A DNA stretch of 64,000 bases from Pseudomonadota bacterium (GCA_018821535.1 JAHJLV010000041.1:124001-188000); one strand, 5' to 3'; counted from the first letter of the stretch, positions 18,777 through 26,476 are shown. Notes: generated by a model from the letters alone, not told the origin. A program made the numbers and translations.

Positions 18777-19166
18777 TTACATTTGTCCGCCGCCACCGCC
18801 GCAGACCTGATCATTTTTGATTTCATACAGTTTGCCTGCAATGAGGTCTTTTACCACAGGTTCGATATCCACGCGCTGATCATCATGGTACACATCTATA
18901 CCCACCTGTCTGAACCCCATCAGCGGACGCATGCCGATTCCGCCGACAACCAGTGCACTGACTCTGTTTTCCGCCAGAAGGTTGACCGGAACCATACAGC
19001 CGCCCTGGACATGTTCCTGATTCTGAAGAATGGATACTTCTTTAATTTCTCCATTTTCCACATCAATCAGGGTGAACACATCACAGTGTCCGAAATGTCC
19101 GGCTCGTGTTCCATTAAGTCCGCCCTGACCGTTTGAGGGGATTGCAATTCTACCGTCTTTCATCAT
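18777..19166 (-). CDS. NifX/MTH1175-domain protein with C-terminal CGGGGG motif
   Basis: A 129-residue protein of the same superfamily but a different branch: IAIPSNGQGGLNGTRAGHFGHCDVF, then VSALVVGGIGMRPLMGF, and a C-terminus ending QVCGGGGGQM. Such histidine- and cysteine-bearing versions usually accompany ferredoxin-type MinD ATPases. AGGAG lies about 7 bases before the first of two ATGs. It is downstream of the two ATPases and upstream of the ORP-like gene. The function is unknown beyond presumed metal-cluster binding. Confidence 0.75.
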   Translation of the reverse strand: MMKDGRIAIPSNGQGGLNGTRAGHFGHCDVFTLIDVENGEIKEVSILQNQEHVQGGCMVPVNLLAENRVSALVVGGIGMRPLMGFRQVGIDVYHDDQRVDIEPVVKDLIAGKLYEIKNDQVCGGGGGQM

Positions 19167-19176
19167 GTTTTTACTC

Positions 19177-20076
19177 CTATAAATGTTTTAGTATCGGGGT
19201 CACAGGTGAACTCAGCGCAGGCAGGGACATGATATTGTCCCAGATTTTCCGCACTTCCTTACAGGCCTGTGAGTTTTTATCATATTCAAAAATATTTTTT
19301 TCCTGGATCATGGCCTGGGTAAAGGTTTGATCAAAGGAAATTCTGCCCACCACCGTAACACCTGTTCTTTGGGCAATGTCTTCTATTTTTTGTGTCTGTT
19401 CCGGGTTAAGATCATATTTGTTGATACAGACCATGGCCGGAATATTAAAATGTCTGGATAACTGTTCCACTCTTTCCATGTCATGGATTCCGGAAACTGT
19501 AGGTTCAGCCACAATCAGGATGGCAGTTGCCTGGCCGATGGCTGCAATAACAGGGCATCCGATACCCGGTGGGCCGTCGGTCAGAATCATATCCAGATGA
19601 TTTTTGACAGCCAGCTGCTTTGCTTCATTTCTGATCAGTGAAACCAGTTTTCCGGAATTTTCCTGGGCAATTCCCAGCCGGGCGTGAACCATGGGACCAA
19701 ACCGGGTGTCCGAGATATACCAGTGGCCGGATAAAGTTTCCGGAAAATCAATGGCCTCGGCAGGGCACAGGCTGACGCAGACACCGCATCCTTCACAATC
19801 AATGGGATCAATTTCAAAATTGTCCTTGACTGCGCCGAACCGGCAGACCTCAATGCATCTGCCGCACTGAATGCACAGATCCGGGTTGATAATCGCCTCA
19901 TGGCCGCCTTTGAATTCCATGGTCTGCCTGAAATCCGGTTTCATGATTAAATGAAGGTCTGCTGCATCCACATCGGTGTCACACAGGATCATATTTTTGG
20001 CAAGGGAGGCAAAGGCTGCGGTTATGGTTGTTTTTCCAGTGCCACCTTTTCCGCTTAAAATCACCAGCTCTCTCAT
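19177..20076 (-). CDS. MinD/Mrp-family ATPase with inserted 2x[4Fe-4S] ferredoxin domain (second of pair)
   Basis: A 299-residue P-loop ATPase. The deviant Walker A is SGKGGTGKTT near the N-terminus. A ferredoxin domain is inserted at about residues 60-115, with cysteine clusters CIQCGRCIEVC and CEGCGVCVSLC. The later ILTDGPPGIGCPVIAA matches the MinD/NifH-like switch region. Pairs of these proteins are typical of the Desulfovibrio ORP locus, where they belong to a complex linked to cell division. The ATG overlaps the preceding gene by 4 bases (ATGA), indicating coupling. Confidence 0.88.
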   Translation of the reverse strand: MRELVILSGKGGTGKTTITAAFASLAKNMILCDTDVDAADLHLIMKPDFRQTMEFKGGHEAIINPDLCIQCGRCIEVCRFGAVKDNFEIDPIDCEGCGVCVSLCPAEAIDFPETLSGHWYISDTRFGPMVHARLGIAQENSGKLVSLIRNEAKQLAVKNHLDMILTDGPPGIGCPVIAAIGQATAILIVAEPTVSGIHDMERVEQLSRHFNIPAMVCINKYDLNPEQTQKIEDIAQRTGVTVVGRISFDQTFTQAMIQEKNIFEYDKNSQACKEVRKIWDNIMSLPALSSPVTPILKHL

Positions 20077-20939
20077 TTTTCTTCTCCGTTGTTTTCCCTG
20101 TTTTTTTCAATCATCTGCACGATCTTTTTGAACAGGGCTTCAAATTTTTCTTTGTATTCAGGCAGTTTTTCTATGATCATTTCTCCTCTGGAATAAATCT
20201 GGGCAATTTTTTTATCAAAGGGGATTTCCATAAGGATCGGAATATTTTCCTTTCTGGCATACTGATTGACTTCATCATTTCCAATGCCCACCCGGTTGAT
20301 GACCAGTCCGCAGGGAATATTCAGCACTCTTACTGTTTCAACTGCCAGCTTCAGGTCATGAAATCCAAAAGGGGTGGGTTCGGTGACCAGAAGAATGAAA
20401 TCTGTCTTTTTCATGGCAGCAATGACAGGGCATGAGGTCCCGGGCGGTGCATCAATGATGGTGATCATGTCCGGGTCTGTGTAGGACCGGACTTTTTTGA
20501 TGATCGGTGGAACCATGACCTGGCCCACGGAAAGTTTTCCATGAATAAAGGAAATTCCCTTTACGGAGCCATGCTCAATAACACCCAGGGAACGATCTTT
20601 TTCAATCACTGCATTTTCAGGGCAGATCTCAAAACAGCCGCCGCAGGAATGACACAGGTTCTCAAAAACCAGAACATCTTTTTTGAGAACCGCAAGGGCG
20701 TTAAACTGGCAGATATCCATGCATTTTTTACAGAAAGTGCATTTTTCAAGATCAATTTTCGGAACCGGGGCATTCACCGGTTCTGTTCTGGTAATTTCAG
20801 GATGCAAAAAAAGATGTACATTGGGTTCTTCCACATCACAATCGAAAAGCTGGACCCCCTGTTTGACAGCCAGGGCAAGATTTGTGGCAACCGTTGTCTT
20901 CCCGGTTCCGCCTTTGCCGCTGGCAATACTGATAATCAT
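20073..20939 (-). CDS. MinD/Mrp-family ATPase with inserted 2x[4Fe-4S] ferredoxin domain (first of pair)
   Basis: A 288-residue paralogue of the next gene. SGKGGTGKTTVATNLA is at the N-terminus, ferredoxin motifs CTFCKKCMDIC and CHSCGGCFEIC are at about residues 65-110, and the switch region reads IIDAPPGTSCPVIAAM. It presumably dimerises, perhaps with its neighbour, on ATP binding. An AGGAG site precedes the ATG, and it overlaps the receiver-like gene by 4 bases and the second ATPase gene by 4 bases. Confidence 0.88.
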   Translation of the reverse strand: MIISIASGKGGTGKTTVATNLALAVKQGVQLFDCDVEEPNVHLFLHPEITRTEPVNAPVPKIDLEKCTFCKKCMDICQFNALAVLKKDVLVFENLCHSCGGCFEICPENAVIEKDRSLGVIEHGSVKGISFIHGKLSVGQVMVPPIIKKVRSYTDPDMITIIDAPPGTSCPVIAAMKKTDFILLVTEPTPFGFHDLKLAVETVRVLNIPCGLVINRVGIGNDEVNQYARKENIPILMEIPFDKKIAQIYSRGEMIIEKLPEYKEKFEALFKKIVQMIEKNRENNGEEK

Positions 20940-21343
20940 TGGTTTGTATCTCCTGTTATCCTGTGCGGCCGGTTGGAAATTATTTTTATCCGGGCCATAT
21001 AATCAATCAGGGCCCGGGCATTGTCGTGTGTCGGGGTGAGTGAAAACTGCATTAAAACACCAAGACCCTCATAGGCCTCATGGAAGTCTTCTTTGGACAG
21101 TTCGCTTAAGACCACGCAATTGAGCATGGCATTCTGAGTGATGATTGCTTCCACAAGCTGTCTACCATTCATATCCTGCAAATGCTCATGAAGAATAATG
21201 AGATCGAATTTTCCATCCGAAAGCATTAAAAGCGCTTTTGCCGCTGTATCTGTCCAGGCAGTTGCAATCTGGTTTTCTGAAAAACAATTTTCAACAGCTT
21301 TAAAAATGTCTTTTTCAGGACTTATCAGAAGTATCTGGGTCAT
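20936..21343 (-). CDS. Receiver-like protein lacking the phosphoacceptor aspartate
   Basis: A 135-residue protein with the fold pattern of a CheY-type receiver: ILLISPEKDIFKAVENCF, then FDLIILHEHLQDMNGRQLVE. The position normally occupied by the phosphorylated Asp (DLVLLD-x-x-LPxxDG) is His (LIILHEHLQDMNG) and the acidic pocket near the N-terminus is reduced. It therefore looks like a pseudo-receiver working through protein contacts rather than phosphorylation. It is the first gene of the ORP-like operon, about 80 bases after the sigma-54 promoter, with a GGGAGAAAG ribosome site. Confidence 0.7.
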   Translation of the reverse strand: MTQILLISPEKDIFKAVENCFSENQIATAWTDTAAKALLMLSDGKFDLIILHEHLQDMNGRQLVEAIITQNAMLNCVVLSELSKEDFHEAYEGLGVLMQFSLTPTHDNARALIDYMARIKIISNRPHRITGDTNQ

Positions 21344-21420
21344 ACCGGTTCTTTCTCCCTAATATATTTATTGTCCATAAGCACTTCAAATTTCATGCAG
21401 TGGATATTGATTCGGGTATT

Positions 21421-21436
21421 TGCAAGGGGTGTGCCA
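21421..21436 (-). promoter_or_regulatory. Sigma-54 promoter of the ORP-like operon
   Basis: Read on the minus strand the site is TGGCACACCCCTTGCA, matching TGGCAC and TTGCA at the -24 and -12 elements with exact GG-N10-GC spacing. It lies about 80 bases before the receiver-like gene. In Desulfovibrio the orp genes are, as I recall, sigma-54-dependent, so site and context agree. Confidence 0.85.
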
Positions 21437-21536
21437 TGGGCATGAATAAACAGCATTGCCTTAAATTGATCTTTTATTATAGTGGGTTATAAAAGGTTGA
21501 GCAGGCAGGTGGATTTAAAAATGATAAATATAGTCG

Positions 21537-21574
21537 CGAAAGAGCGACCCTCAGAGATAAGAGTCGCTCTTTCG
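21537..21574 (-). terminator. Hairpin terminator after the LOG-family gene
   Basis: A perfect 12-bp inverted repeat (CGAAAGAGCGAC / GTCGCTCTTTCG) with a 14-base loop lies 17 bases downstream of the minus-strand LOG gene. The sequence beyond it on that strand is AT-rich, but the U-run is weak. It separates that gene from the ORP-like operon promoter. Confidence 0.6.
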
Positions 21575-21590
21575 GGTATTGGAAAAGAAG

Positions 21591-22265
21591 CTACGGAGTA
21601 TCAGGTTCTTGAAAATCTTTTACAATTTTCAAGATTTCCTTAGGATCATCCAGAAGATGGAAAAGGTCCAGGTCTGTTTCGGAAATGGTTTTTTCCTGTA
21701 ATAATCTGGCTTTTATCCAGTCAATCAGCCCGGTCCAGAAGTCTATTCCCACAAGGATGACCGGAAACCTTCGAATCCGGTGTGTCTGGATCAACGTGAT
21801 GGTTTCAAATAATTCATCCAGGGTGCCGAACCCGCCCGGCAAAATAATGAAGGCCTGGGCATATTTTAAAAACATGACCTTTCTGACAAAAAAATATTTG
21901 AACTCGATCTGGGTGGTGGCATAGGAATTTGGTTTCTGTTCAAAGGGCAGGGTGATGTTCAGACCGACAGACTCTGCTTTTCCTAAAGCAGCGCCTTTGT
22001 TGGCAGCTTCCATGATACCGCCGCCGCCGCCGGTAATCACGGCATAACCGCTTTTTGCAAACAGGGCAGCCAGATCATGGGCTTTTTTATAATATGGATG
22101 GTCTTCCGGCGTCCGTGCTGATCCGAAAATAGAAACCGCAGGACCAAGATGATGCAGAGAATCAATGCCTTCCACAAATTCGCCCATAATCTTGAACAGG
22201 CGCCAGGATTCACCGGATTTAAAGTCGTCGATGGGGTATTTTCCGTTGCTGTTATTTTTTTTCAT
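21591..22265 (-). CDS. LOG-family (TIGR00730) Rossmann-fold protein
   Basis: A 224-residue protein with the family motifs VSIFGSART, VITGGGGGIMEAANKGA and ILPGGFGTLDELFETITLIQT. Members related to the plant LOG enzyme hydrolyse nucleoside monophosphates to base and ribose phosphate; many are mis-annotated as lysine decarboxylase. The ATG at 22265 gives the usual N-terminus for bacterial members. An upstream TTG (22355) would add 30 poorly conserved residues and has no ribosome site. It is a single gene on its strand, divergent from ptsH. Confidence 0.8.
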   Translation of the reverse strand: MKKNNSNGKYPIDDFKSGESWRLFKIMGEFVEGIDSLHHLGPAVSIFGSARTPEDHPYYKKAHDLAALFAKSGYAVITGGGGGIMEAANKGAALGKAESVGLNITLPFEQKPNSYATTQIEFKYFFVRKVMFLKYAQAFIILPGGFGTLDELFETITLIQTHRIRRFPVILVGIDFWTGLIDWIKARLLQEKTISETDLDLFHLLDDPKEILKIVKDFQEPDTP

Positions 22266-22374
22266 GTTGATATATTCTAAACCTTTCTTATATTGGTTGA
22301 CATTAACTTCATGAATCTGATTCCAAGGGGTAACATACAAAATGCCGGCCGTCAATTATTAGACGACCCTGAGA

Positions 22375-22403
22375 TTGACATTTTTACAGGAAAGAGATAA
22401 ACA
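22375..22403 (+). promoter_or_regulatory. Sigma-70-type promoter upstream of ptsH-ptsI
   Basis: TTGACA, a 17-base spacer and TAAACA lie 27 bases before the HPr start codon. The -35 box is consensus and the -10 box is moderate. Confidence 0.5.
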
Positions 22404-22429
22404 GAAGAAAAAATTTTTCCTAAGAAAGA

Positions 22430-22717
22430 ATGATATTGAAAAATACGAATACACTTGCTCGAAAAACCTCGGTTATAAACGAACTTGGAATGCATGCCCG
22501 GCCTGCAAGCAGAATCGCACAAATGGCGCTTGATGCAAAGTCTGATGTATGGCTGTGCACGGATGACACCCGGGTGGATGCTTCCAGTATCATTGATATA
22601 TTGACATTGTGTGCGGTAAAGGGAACTGATGTTGAGGTTAAAATTGATAATCCGGATGACAGGGCAGTTCTTGATCAGATTGTAGCTTTCTTTGAGGATG
22701 GGTTCGGGGAATTATAA
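22430..22717 (+). CDS. ptsH: HPr phosphocarrier protein of the PTS
   Basis: A 95-residue HPr with the active-site motif ELGMHARPAS (phospho-histidine at about residue 22) and a serine pair in VDASSIIDILTL near the regulatory-serine region. It accepts phosphate from enzyme I. It is followed at once by ptsI, and no sugar-specific enzyme II gene is visible nearby, so it could belong to a regulatory PTS. The ribosome site is weak (AAGAAAGA). Confidence 0.85.
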   Translation: MILKNTNTLARKTSVINELGMHARPASRIAQMALDAKSDVWLCTDDTRVDASSIIDILTLCAVKGTDVEVKIDNPDDRAVLDQIVAFFEDGFGEL

Positions 22718-22718
22718 A

Positions 22719-24488
22719 ATGCGTATTCCAGATTCAGAACAGACAATTCTCCGGGGGATCAGCGGCTCTCCCGGTATTTGTATCGGCCAGGCCTATATTG
22801 TAGACCGGGAAGGGGTCAATGTTATTAAACGGTACCAGATCAGCGAAGAGATGGTGCCCGCAGAAATTGACCGGTTCAAACAGGCGGTTTCAAAGGCAAA
22901 AAATGATCATGCCAAAATCATTGATTCCCTGGACAGGGATCTGAGCGAAAACCTGAATATCCTTGAAGCCCATATGGTTCTGTTCAAGGATAAATTATTG
23001 TACGGCAAAACCATAGAAACAATCACCAATGGGAAAATTAATGCAGAATGGGCTTTAAGAAAAGTATCCAGAAAAGTTAAGGCCATGTTCCAGCAGATTG
23101 ATGATCAATATCTGCAGGCCCGGGTCAATGATATTGTTCAGGTATCAGACAAGATCATGGCCAATCTTGTGGGAGCCCAGGATATACGGATTTCGGACAT
23201 TACCCAGCGGGTGGTGATTGTAGCTCATGATCTGTCCCCGGCAGATACAAGTCAGATTCAACTGGAACGTATCAAAGGATTTGTTACCGACCTTGGCGGA
23301 AAAGATTCCCATACCAGTATTGTGGCAAAATCATTAAATATCCCTGCGGTTTTAGGGCTTGGCCGTGCAACGGCTATTGTCAGAAACGGGGATATCCTTA
23401 TTGTGGACGGTTCATCCGGCAAGCTGATCATCAATCCGGATGAAGATACCCTGTTTAAATATGAAGAACGTTTGACGGAATATGAAGCTTACCGTGCAGG
23501 ACTTGCCAGGGAGTCTCATCTGGCGGCCGTTACCAAAGACGGTGTAAAATTTGAACTGATGGCCAATATTGAGCTGGTGGAAGAGGTGGTGGCTGCAAAA
23601 GACTATGGCGCAGATGAGATCGGTCTTTTCAGAACCGAGTTTTTATACCTGGATTTAAAGCGGTATCCAACAGAAGAAGAACTGCTGACAAAATATAAAG
23701 AGCTGGTTGAAATCATGGCCCCCCGGAGTGTGACCATCCGGACCCTGGATATTAACGGTGATAAGGTCAACCCGTATCTTCACAGGGTTGAAGAAGAAAA
23801 TCCAGCCCTGGGATTGAGAGGCGTGCGGTTCTGCCTGGAAAACCAGGATGTTTTTATTACTCAGTTAAAGGCAATTTTCAGGGCAGCAGCCTTTGGCAGT
23901 ATCAAACTGCTGATTCCCATGATTTCCTGTGTGGAGGAGATTCTTCAGGTAAAGCAGATTATCAATAAAGCCATTATTGAGCTTGAGCTGGAAGATAAGA
24001 TTTTCAATAAGGACATTCCTCTGGGCATCATGATTGAAGTGCCGTCTGCTGTGATGATTGCGGATCATCTGGCGGATCATGTGGATTTTTTCAGTATCGG
24101 CACCAATGACCTGATCCAGTATTCTCTGGCCATTGACCGGAGAAACCGCAAGGTTGCGCATTTGTATCAGGCGCTGAATCCTTCTGTTTTGATAATGATT
24201 CAACTGATCTGCGACATTGCGGAAAAAAAGAAAATTGATGTGGTTATGTGTGGTGAAATGGCCGGAGATCCCATCAATATCCCTGTCCTCATGGGAATGG
24301 GTCTGAGAAAATTTTCCATGAATTCTGTCTCTATCCCGGCGGTGAAAAAAATGATCCGCAGTCTTGATACAAAGCAAACCCAGAAGACGCTGAGAAAAAT
24401 CGGAAAAATGAATACGGTTCAGGAAATTCTGGATTCTATCTTAAAAGAATATAAGGATATCCTGCCCTATGGCAGGACAGAAGAATAA
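22719..24488 (+). CDS. ptsI: PTS enzyme I (phosphoenolpyruvate-protein phosphotransferase)
   Basis: A 589-residue enzyme I. The N-terminal domain begins RGISGSPGICIGQAY. The phospho-histidine motif is TDLGGKDSHTSIVAKSL (His about 198). The PEP-binding barrel includes IGLFRTEFLYLD and FFSIGTNDLIQYSLAIDR, with VVMCGEMAGDP near the C-terminus. It transfers phosphate from PEP to HPr. I chose the ATG one base after the HPr stop; an ATG 27 bases upstream would overlap ptsH and has no obvious ribosome site. It is followed 6 bases later by smpB. Confidence 0.93.
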   Translation: MRIPDSEQTILRGISGSPGICIGQAYIVDREGVNVIKRYQISEEMVPAEIDRFKQAVSKAKNDHAKIIDSLDRDLSENLNILEAHMVLFKDKLLYGKTIETITNGKINAEWALRKVSRKVKAMFQQIDDQYLQARVNDIVQVSDKIMANLVGAQDIRISDITQRVVIVAHDLSPADTSQIQLERIKGFVTDLGGKDSHTSIVAKSLNIPAVLGLGRATAIVRNGDILIVDGSSGKLIINPDEDTLFKYEERLTEYEAYRAGLARESHLAAVTKDGVKFELMANIELVEEVVAAKDYGADEIGLFRTEFLYLDLKRYPTEEELLTKYKELVEIMAPRSVTIRTLDINGDKVNPYLHRVEEENPALGLRGVRFCLENQDVFITQLKAIFRAAAFGSIKLLIPMISCVEEILQVKQIINKAIIELELEDKIFNKDIPLGIMIEVPSAVMIADHLADHVDFFSIGTNDLIQYSLAIDRRNRKVAHLYQALNPSVLIMIQLICDIAEKKKIDVVMCGEMAGDPINIPVLMGMGLRKFSMNSVSIPAVKKMIRSLDTKQTQKTLRKIGKMNTVQEILDSILKEYKDILPYGRTEE

Positions 24489-24494
24489 TTATCC

Positions 24495-24959
24495 ATGAGT
24501 GAAGATTATATTAAAATTATTGCCACCAACAAGAAAGCCCGGCACAATTATCTGATTGAATCTGAATATGAGGCCGGTATGGTCCTTGTGGGAACCGAAG
24601 TCAAAGCCATCAGAGAAGGGCGGGTCAGCTTTCAGGATGCCTATGCAGATATTAAAAGAGGCGAGGTTTTTTTAAGACAGCTGCATATCTCTCCCTATAA
24701 ATATGCCCATAATGATAATCATGAGGCATTGCGCACCCGGAAACTGCTTTTGCACCGGTATGAAATCAAGCGGCTGATCGGCAAGATCCGGGAAAAAGGA
24801 TATACTTTGGTTCCGCTGCAGATTTATTTTAAAAAAGACAAAATCAAGGTTCTGATCGGGCTGGGCAAGGGCAAAAAACTGTATGACAAGCGGGATGCCA
24901 TCAAGCAGAAAGACATGAGACGCGATCTTGACCGGGAACGAAAAAAGCATTCTAATTAA
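24495..24959 (+). CDS. smpB: SsrA-binding protein SmpB
   Basis: A 154-residue tmRNA-binding protein. ATNKKARHNYLIESEYEAG, then VGTEVKAIREGRVSFQDAYADI, and the basic C-terminal tail KKLYDKRDAIKQKDMRRDL are all diagnostic. It delivers tmRNA to stalled ribosomes. The partner RNA gene begins 66 bases downstream, a common smpB-ssrA arrangement. Confidence 0.96.
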   Translation: MSEDYIKIIATNKKARHNYLIESEYEAGMVLVGTEVKAIREGRVSFQDAYADIKRGEVFLRQLHISPYKYAHNDNHEALRTRKLLLHRYEIKRLIGKIREKGYTLVPLQIYFKKDKIKVLIGLGKGKKLYDKRDAIKQKDMRRDLDRERKKHSN

Positions 24960-24969
24960 GTTGTCTCAA

Positions 24970-24998
24970 TTGACTTTTCACGCTTGAATGCGTATAGT
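24970..24998 (+). promoter_or_regulatory. Promoter of the tmRNA gene
   Basis: TTGACT, a 17-base spacer and TATAGT lie about 28 bases before the mature tmRNA 5' end, so transcription would give a short precursor leader removed by RNase P. Confidence 0.7.
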
Positions 24999-25025
24999 AG
25001 TGGCATATCTGATCTTTTACAATCT

Positions 25026-25383
25026 GGGGGCGAAATGGCTTCGACGGAGATTTTGAGGCCTGTGGTAGCATACCGAGTCTTTTGTCAGCTCGTAAACTTG
25101 GCAGAACATAAAGATAATCGCAGACGATTATAACTACGCTGTAGCTGCTTAAGGCGGCTTCCGTCCTGCTGGAATCCTTCCTGTAGATTCCAGACCAGGG
25201 CGTCGACTATACAGGATCGCTTTTTAAGGGCGTCTGAACCTTGAAGGCTAAACTTTTCAGACTATACTGTTCAGTATCCATCTCAAAGGAGACAGAACAA
25301 TGAACATTAAATTTTGAGATAAGTATGTAGAAGCCTGGGTTGATCGTTTTCGGACGCGGGTTCAACTCCCGCCGCCTCCACCA
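25026..25383 (+). ncRNA. ssrA: Transfer-messenger RNA (tmRNA)
   Basis: The 5' end GGGGGCGAAATGGCTTCGAC and the 3' end (T arm GGGTTCAACTCCC, acceptor CGCCTCC, then A-CCA) form a tRNA-like domain with a 7-bp acceptor stem including one G-U pair. The reading frame at 25120-25152 (GCA through TAA) encodes the tag ADDYNYAVAA, ending in the expected protease-recognised AA. Length is 358 nt. CCA is encoded. The accessory island begins downstream, but no integrase gene or duplicated 3' end of the RNA was seen. Confidence 0.96.
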
Positions 25384-25400
25384 AATTGAATAGAAACAAA

Positions 25401-25447
25401 CCGATCCTGTTACCGAGTCCGGTAAACAGCATCGGTTTTTTATTTTT
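25401..25447 (+). terminator. Rho-independent terminator after tmRNA
   Basis: Inverted arms CCGAT...CTGTT and AACAG...ATCGG, with small internal mismatches, are followed by TTTTTTATTTTTT. It lies 17 bases after the tmRNA CCA end. Confidence 0.8.
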
Positions 25448-25534
25448 TCAGCTTGCTCTGGGTCTGTTTCCTTTCTCATATTCAGTCCCAATTGTACTGA
25501 AACCGGAAGAAATTCGGTTAAACCCGGTTATAAC

Positions 25535-25583
25535 CGGAAACAAAACTTGATTTTTTTATTTCATCTATATATCTTTAACCCAG
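25535..25583 (+). repeat. Dispersed 49-bp AT-rich repeat, copy A
   Basis: Matches 43349-43397 at 44 of 49 positions by eye, in the same orientation and about 18 kb apart. The core runs AAAACTTGATTTTT, then CATCTATATATCTT and AACCC. Next to it lies a TTAAACCCGGTTATAACC palindrome-like segment (25518-25535); copy B has a similar AAACCCGGTTTAACCC on its other side. Both copies adjoin accessory or decayed genes. Confidence 0.75.
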
Positions 25584-25610
25584 CATTTTGATAAGGTTGA
25601 AGGTTGAATT

Positions 25611-25928
25611 ATGAAGGATGAATTTAAAGGCATAATGGAGATCGCTGAACGACTGACTGTTTTGCAGAAGCAGGCTGTCGCACAAGCACTTATCGCTTAC
25701 GAACCTGAGGTTCAAGATATCATTTTCTCAGCTGACGTTAATATTCCACGAATTGAGAGAGTTTTGGATACCCTTTTAGATGTAGCCTTTGATGAAAGGG
25801 TTTTAGCTTTATACAAAAAACTGTGTCGTTATCTCTACTCTATCGATGAGTCCACTGCTGTATTTTATGTTAATTCATACCGTGAAATATGGGAGGAAGA
25901 AGAGACAGGGATGAAGGATGAATTTTGA
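25611..25928 (+). CDS. Uncharacterised helical protein upstream of the four-helix-bundle gene
   Basis: A 105-residue, acidic, helical protein that I do not recognise. It has no membrane segment or clear motif. It starts and ends with the same five residues (MKDEF) because a 15-base repeat is present at both ends. The next gene starts 3 bases later within a near-identical repeat, so the two appear to form a small cassette. Confidence 0.55.
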   Translation: MKDEFKGIMEIAERLTVLQKQAVAQALIAYEPEVQDIIFSADVNIPRIERVLDTLLDVAFDERVLALYKKLCRYLYSIDESTAVFYVNSYREIWEEEETGMKDEF

Positions 25929-25931
25929 ATT

Positions 25932-26219
25932 ATGACGGATGAAAAAGACCTGAAGATCAGAACAAGGTCATTTGCTTTGCGCATTGTCAGAATGTTCTCG
26001 CAATTACCCAAGTCAACTGAAGCACAGGTTATGGGGAAGCAGGTTTTGAGATCTGGGACTTCGGTTGGAGCTAATTATCGAGAAGCAAATAGAAGCCGTA
26101 GCGATGCCGAGTTTATTGCCAAGATCGGCGACTGCCTCAAAGAACTGGATGCAACCAACCAGCTTCTTGCAATTTTTACAACTGTTTCCAAAAACACAAA
26201 AAAGAGGTTGAAACCATGA
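25932..26219 (+). CDS. Four-helix-bundle protein (S23/IVS family), apparently internally shortened
   Basis: A 95-residue member of the family encoded in 23S rRNA intervening sequences and by many stand-alone genes. SFALRIVRMFSQLP, QVLRSGTSVGANYREANRSRS and FIAKIGDCLKE are typical. The expected ~25 residues of helix 3 (ETxYWLELL type) between GDCLKE and the final helix (LDATNQLLAIFTTVSKN) are absent; relatives are about 115-120 residues. This points to an in-frame internal deletion. The stop overlaps the next start (ATGA). Confidence 0.7.
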   Translation: MTDEKDLKIRTRSFALRIVRMFSQLPKSTEAQVMGKQVLRSGTSVGANYREANRSRSDAEFIAKIGDCLKELDATNQLLAIFTTVSKNTKKRLKP

Positions 26220-26476
26220 AAGATAAAAAAAATAACGCTTCATCCCTCATCCCTCAACCTTCATCCTTTCCCGATCGTTGGTTGTCCGTAGATGAAATTG
26301 GAGACTATCTCGGGATCAAGCGAGATACCGTCTATAAGTGGATAAGTGAAAAAACTATGCCCGCCCATAAAATCGGCCGTCTCTGGAAATTCAAGAAAGA
26401 TGAAGTAGACGAATGGGTGCGGTCAGGTGGTGCGGCTGCAGGCAGGGAACAGGATAATGAAAACAAAGCCGGATAA
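26216..26476 (+). CDS. Excisionase-family helix-turn-helix DNA-binding protein
   Basis: An 86-residue protein with a MerR/excisionase-type winged helix: WLSVDEIGDYLGIKRDTVYKW, then KIGRLWKFKKDEVDEWV. Such small proteins often lie at the head of type I restriction-modification loci. It overlaps the upstream gene by 4 bases and lies 20 bases before hsdM. The N-terminal ~18 residues derive partly from the inverted repeat of the preceding cassette. Confidence 0.78.
   Translation: MKDKKNNASSLIPQPSSFPDRWLSVDEIGDYLGIKRDTVYKWISEKTMPAHKIGRLWKFKKDEVDEWVRSGGAAAGREQDNENKAG

Larger units (their letters stand above)
25604..26266. repeat. Start-codon-associated repeats bounding the four-helix-bundle cassette
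   Basis: TTGAATTATGAAGGATGAA (25604-25622) and TTGAATTATGACGGATGAA (25925-25943) match at 18 of 19 bases, and each carries the start codon of a gene. The 15-mer ATGAAGGATGAATTT is identical at 25611 and 25911, so the first protein begins and ends with MKDEF. An inverted degenerate copy built from TTCATCC and CAACCTTCATCC units lies at 26239-26266. The cassette thus has repeats at both ends. Confidence 0.7.

Noticed and set aside
25207..25491. Minus-strand ORF reading WWRRRELNPRPK
   Set aside because: It lies antisense to the tmRNA 3' end; this peptide is a well-known artefact of translated tRNA-like ends.
25932..26219. Diversity-generating retroelement suggested by the four-helix-bundle (Avd-like) protein
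   Set aside because: No reverse transcriptase, template repeat or variable repeat was found nearby; the protein belongs to the stand-alone IVS-type group.
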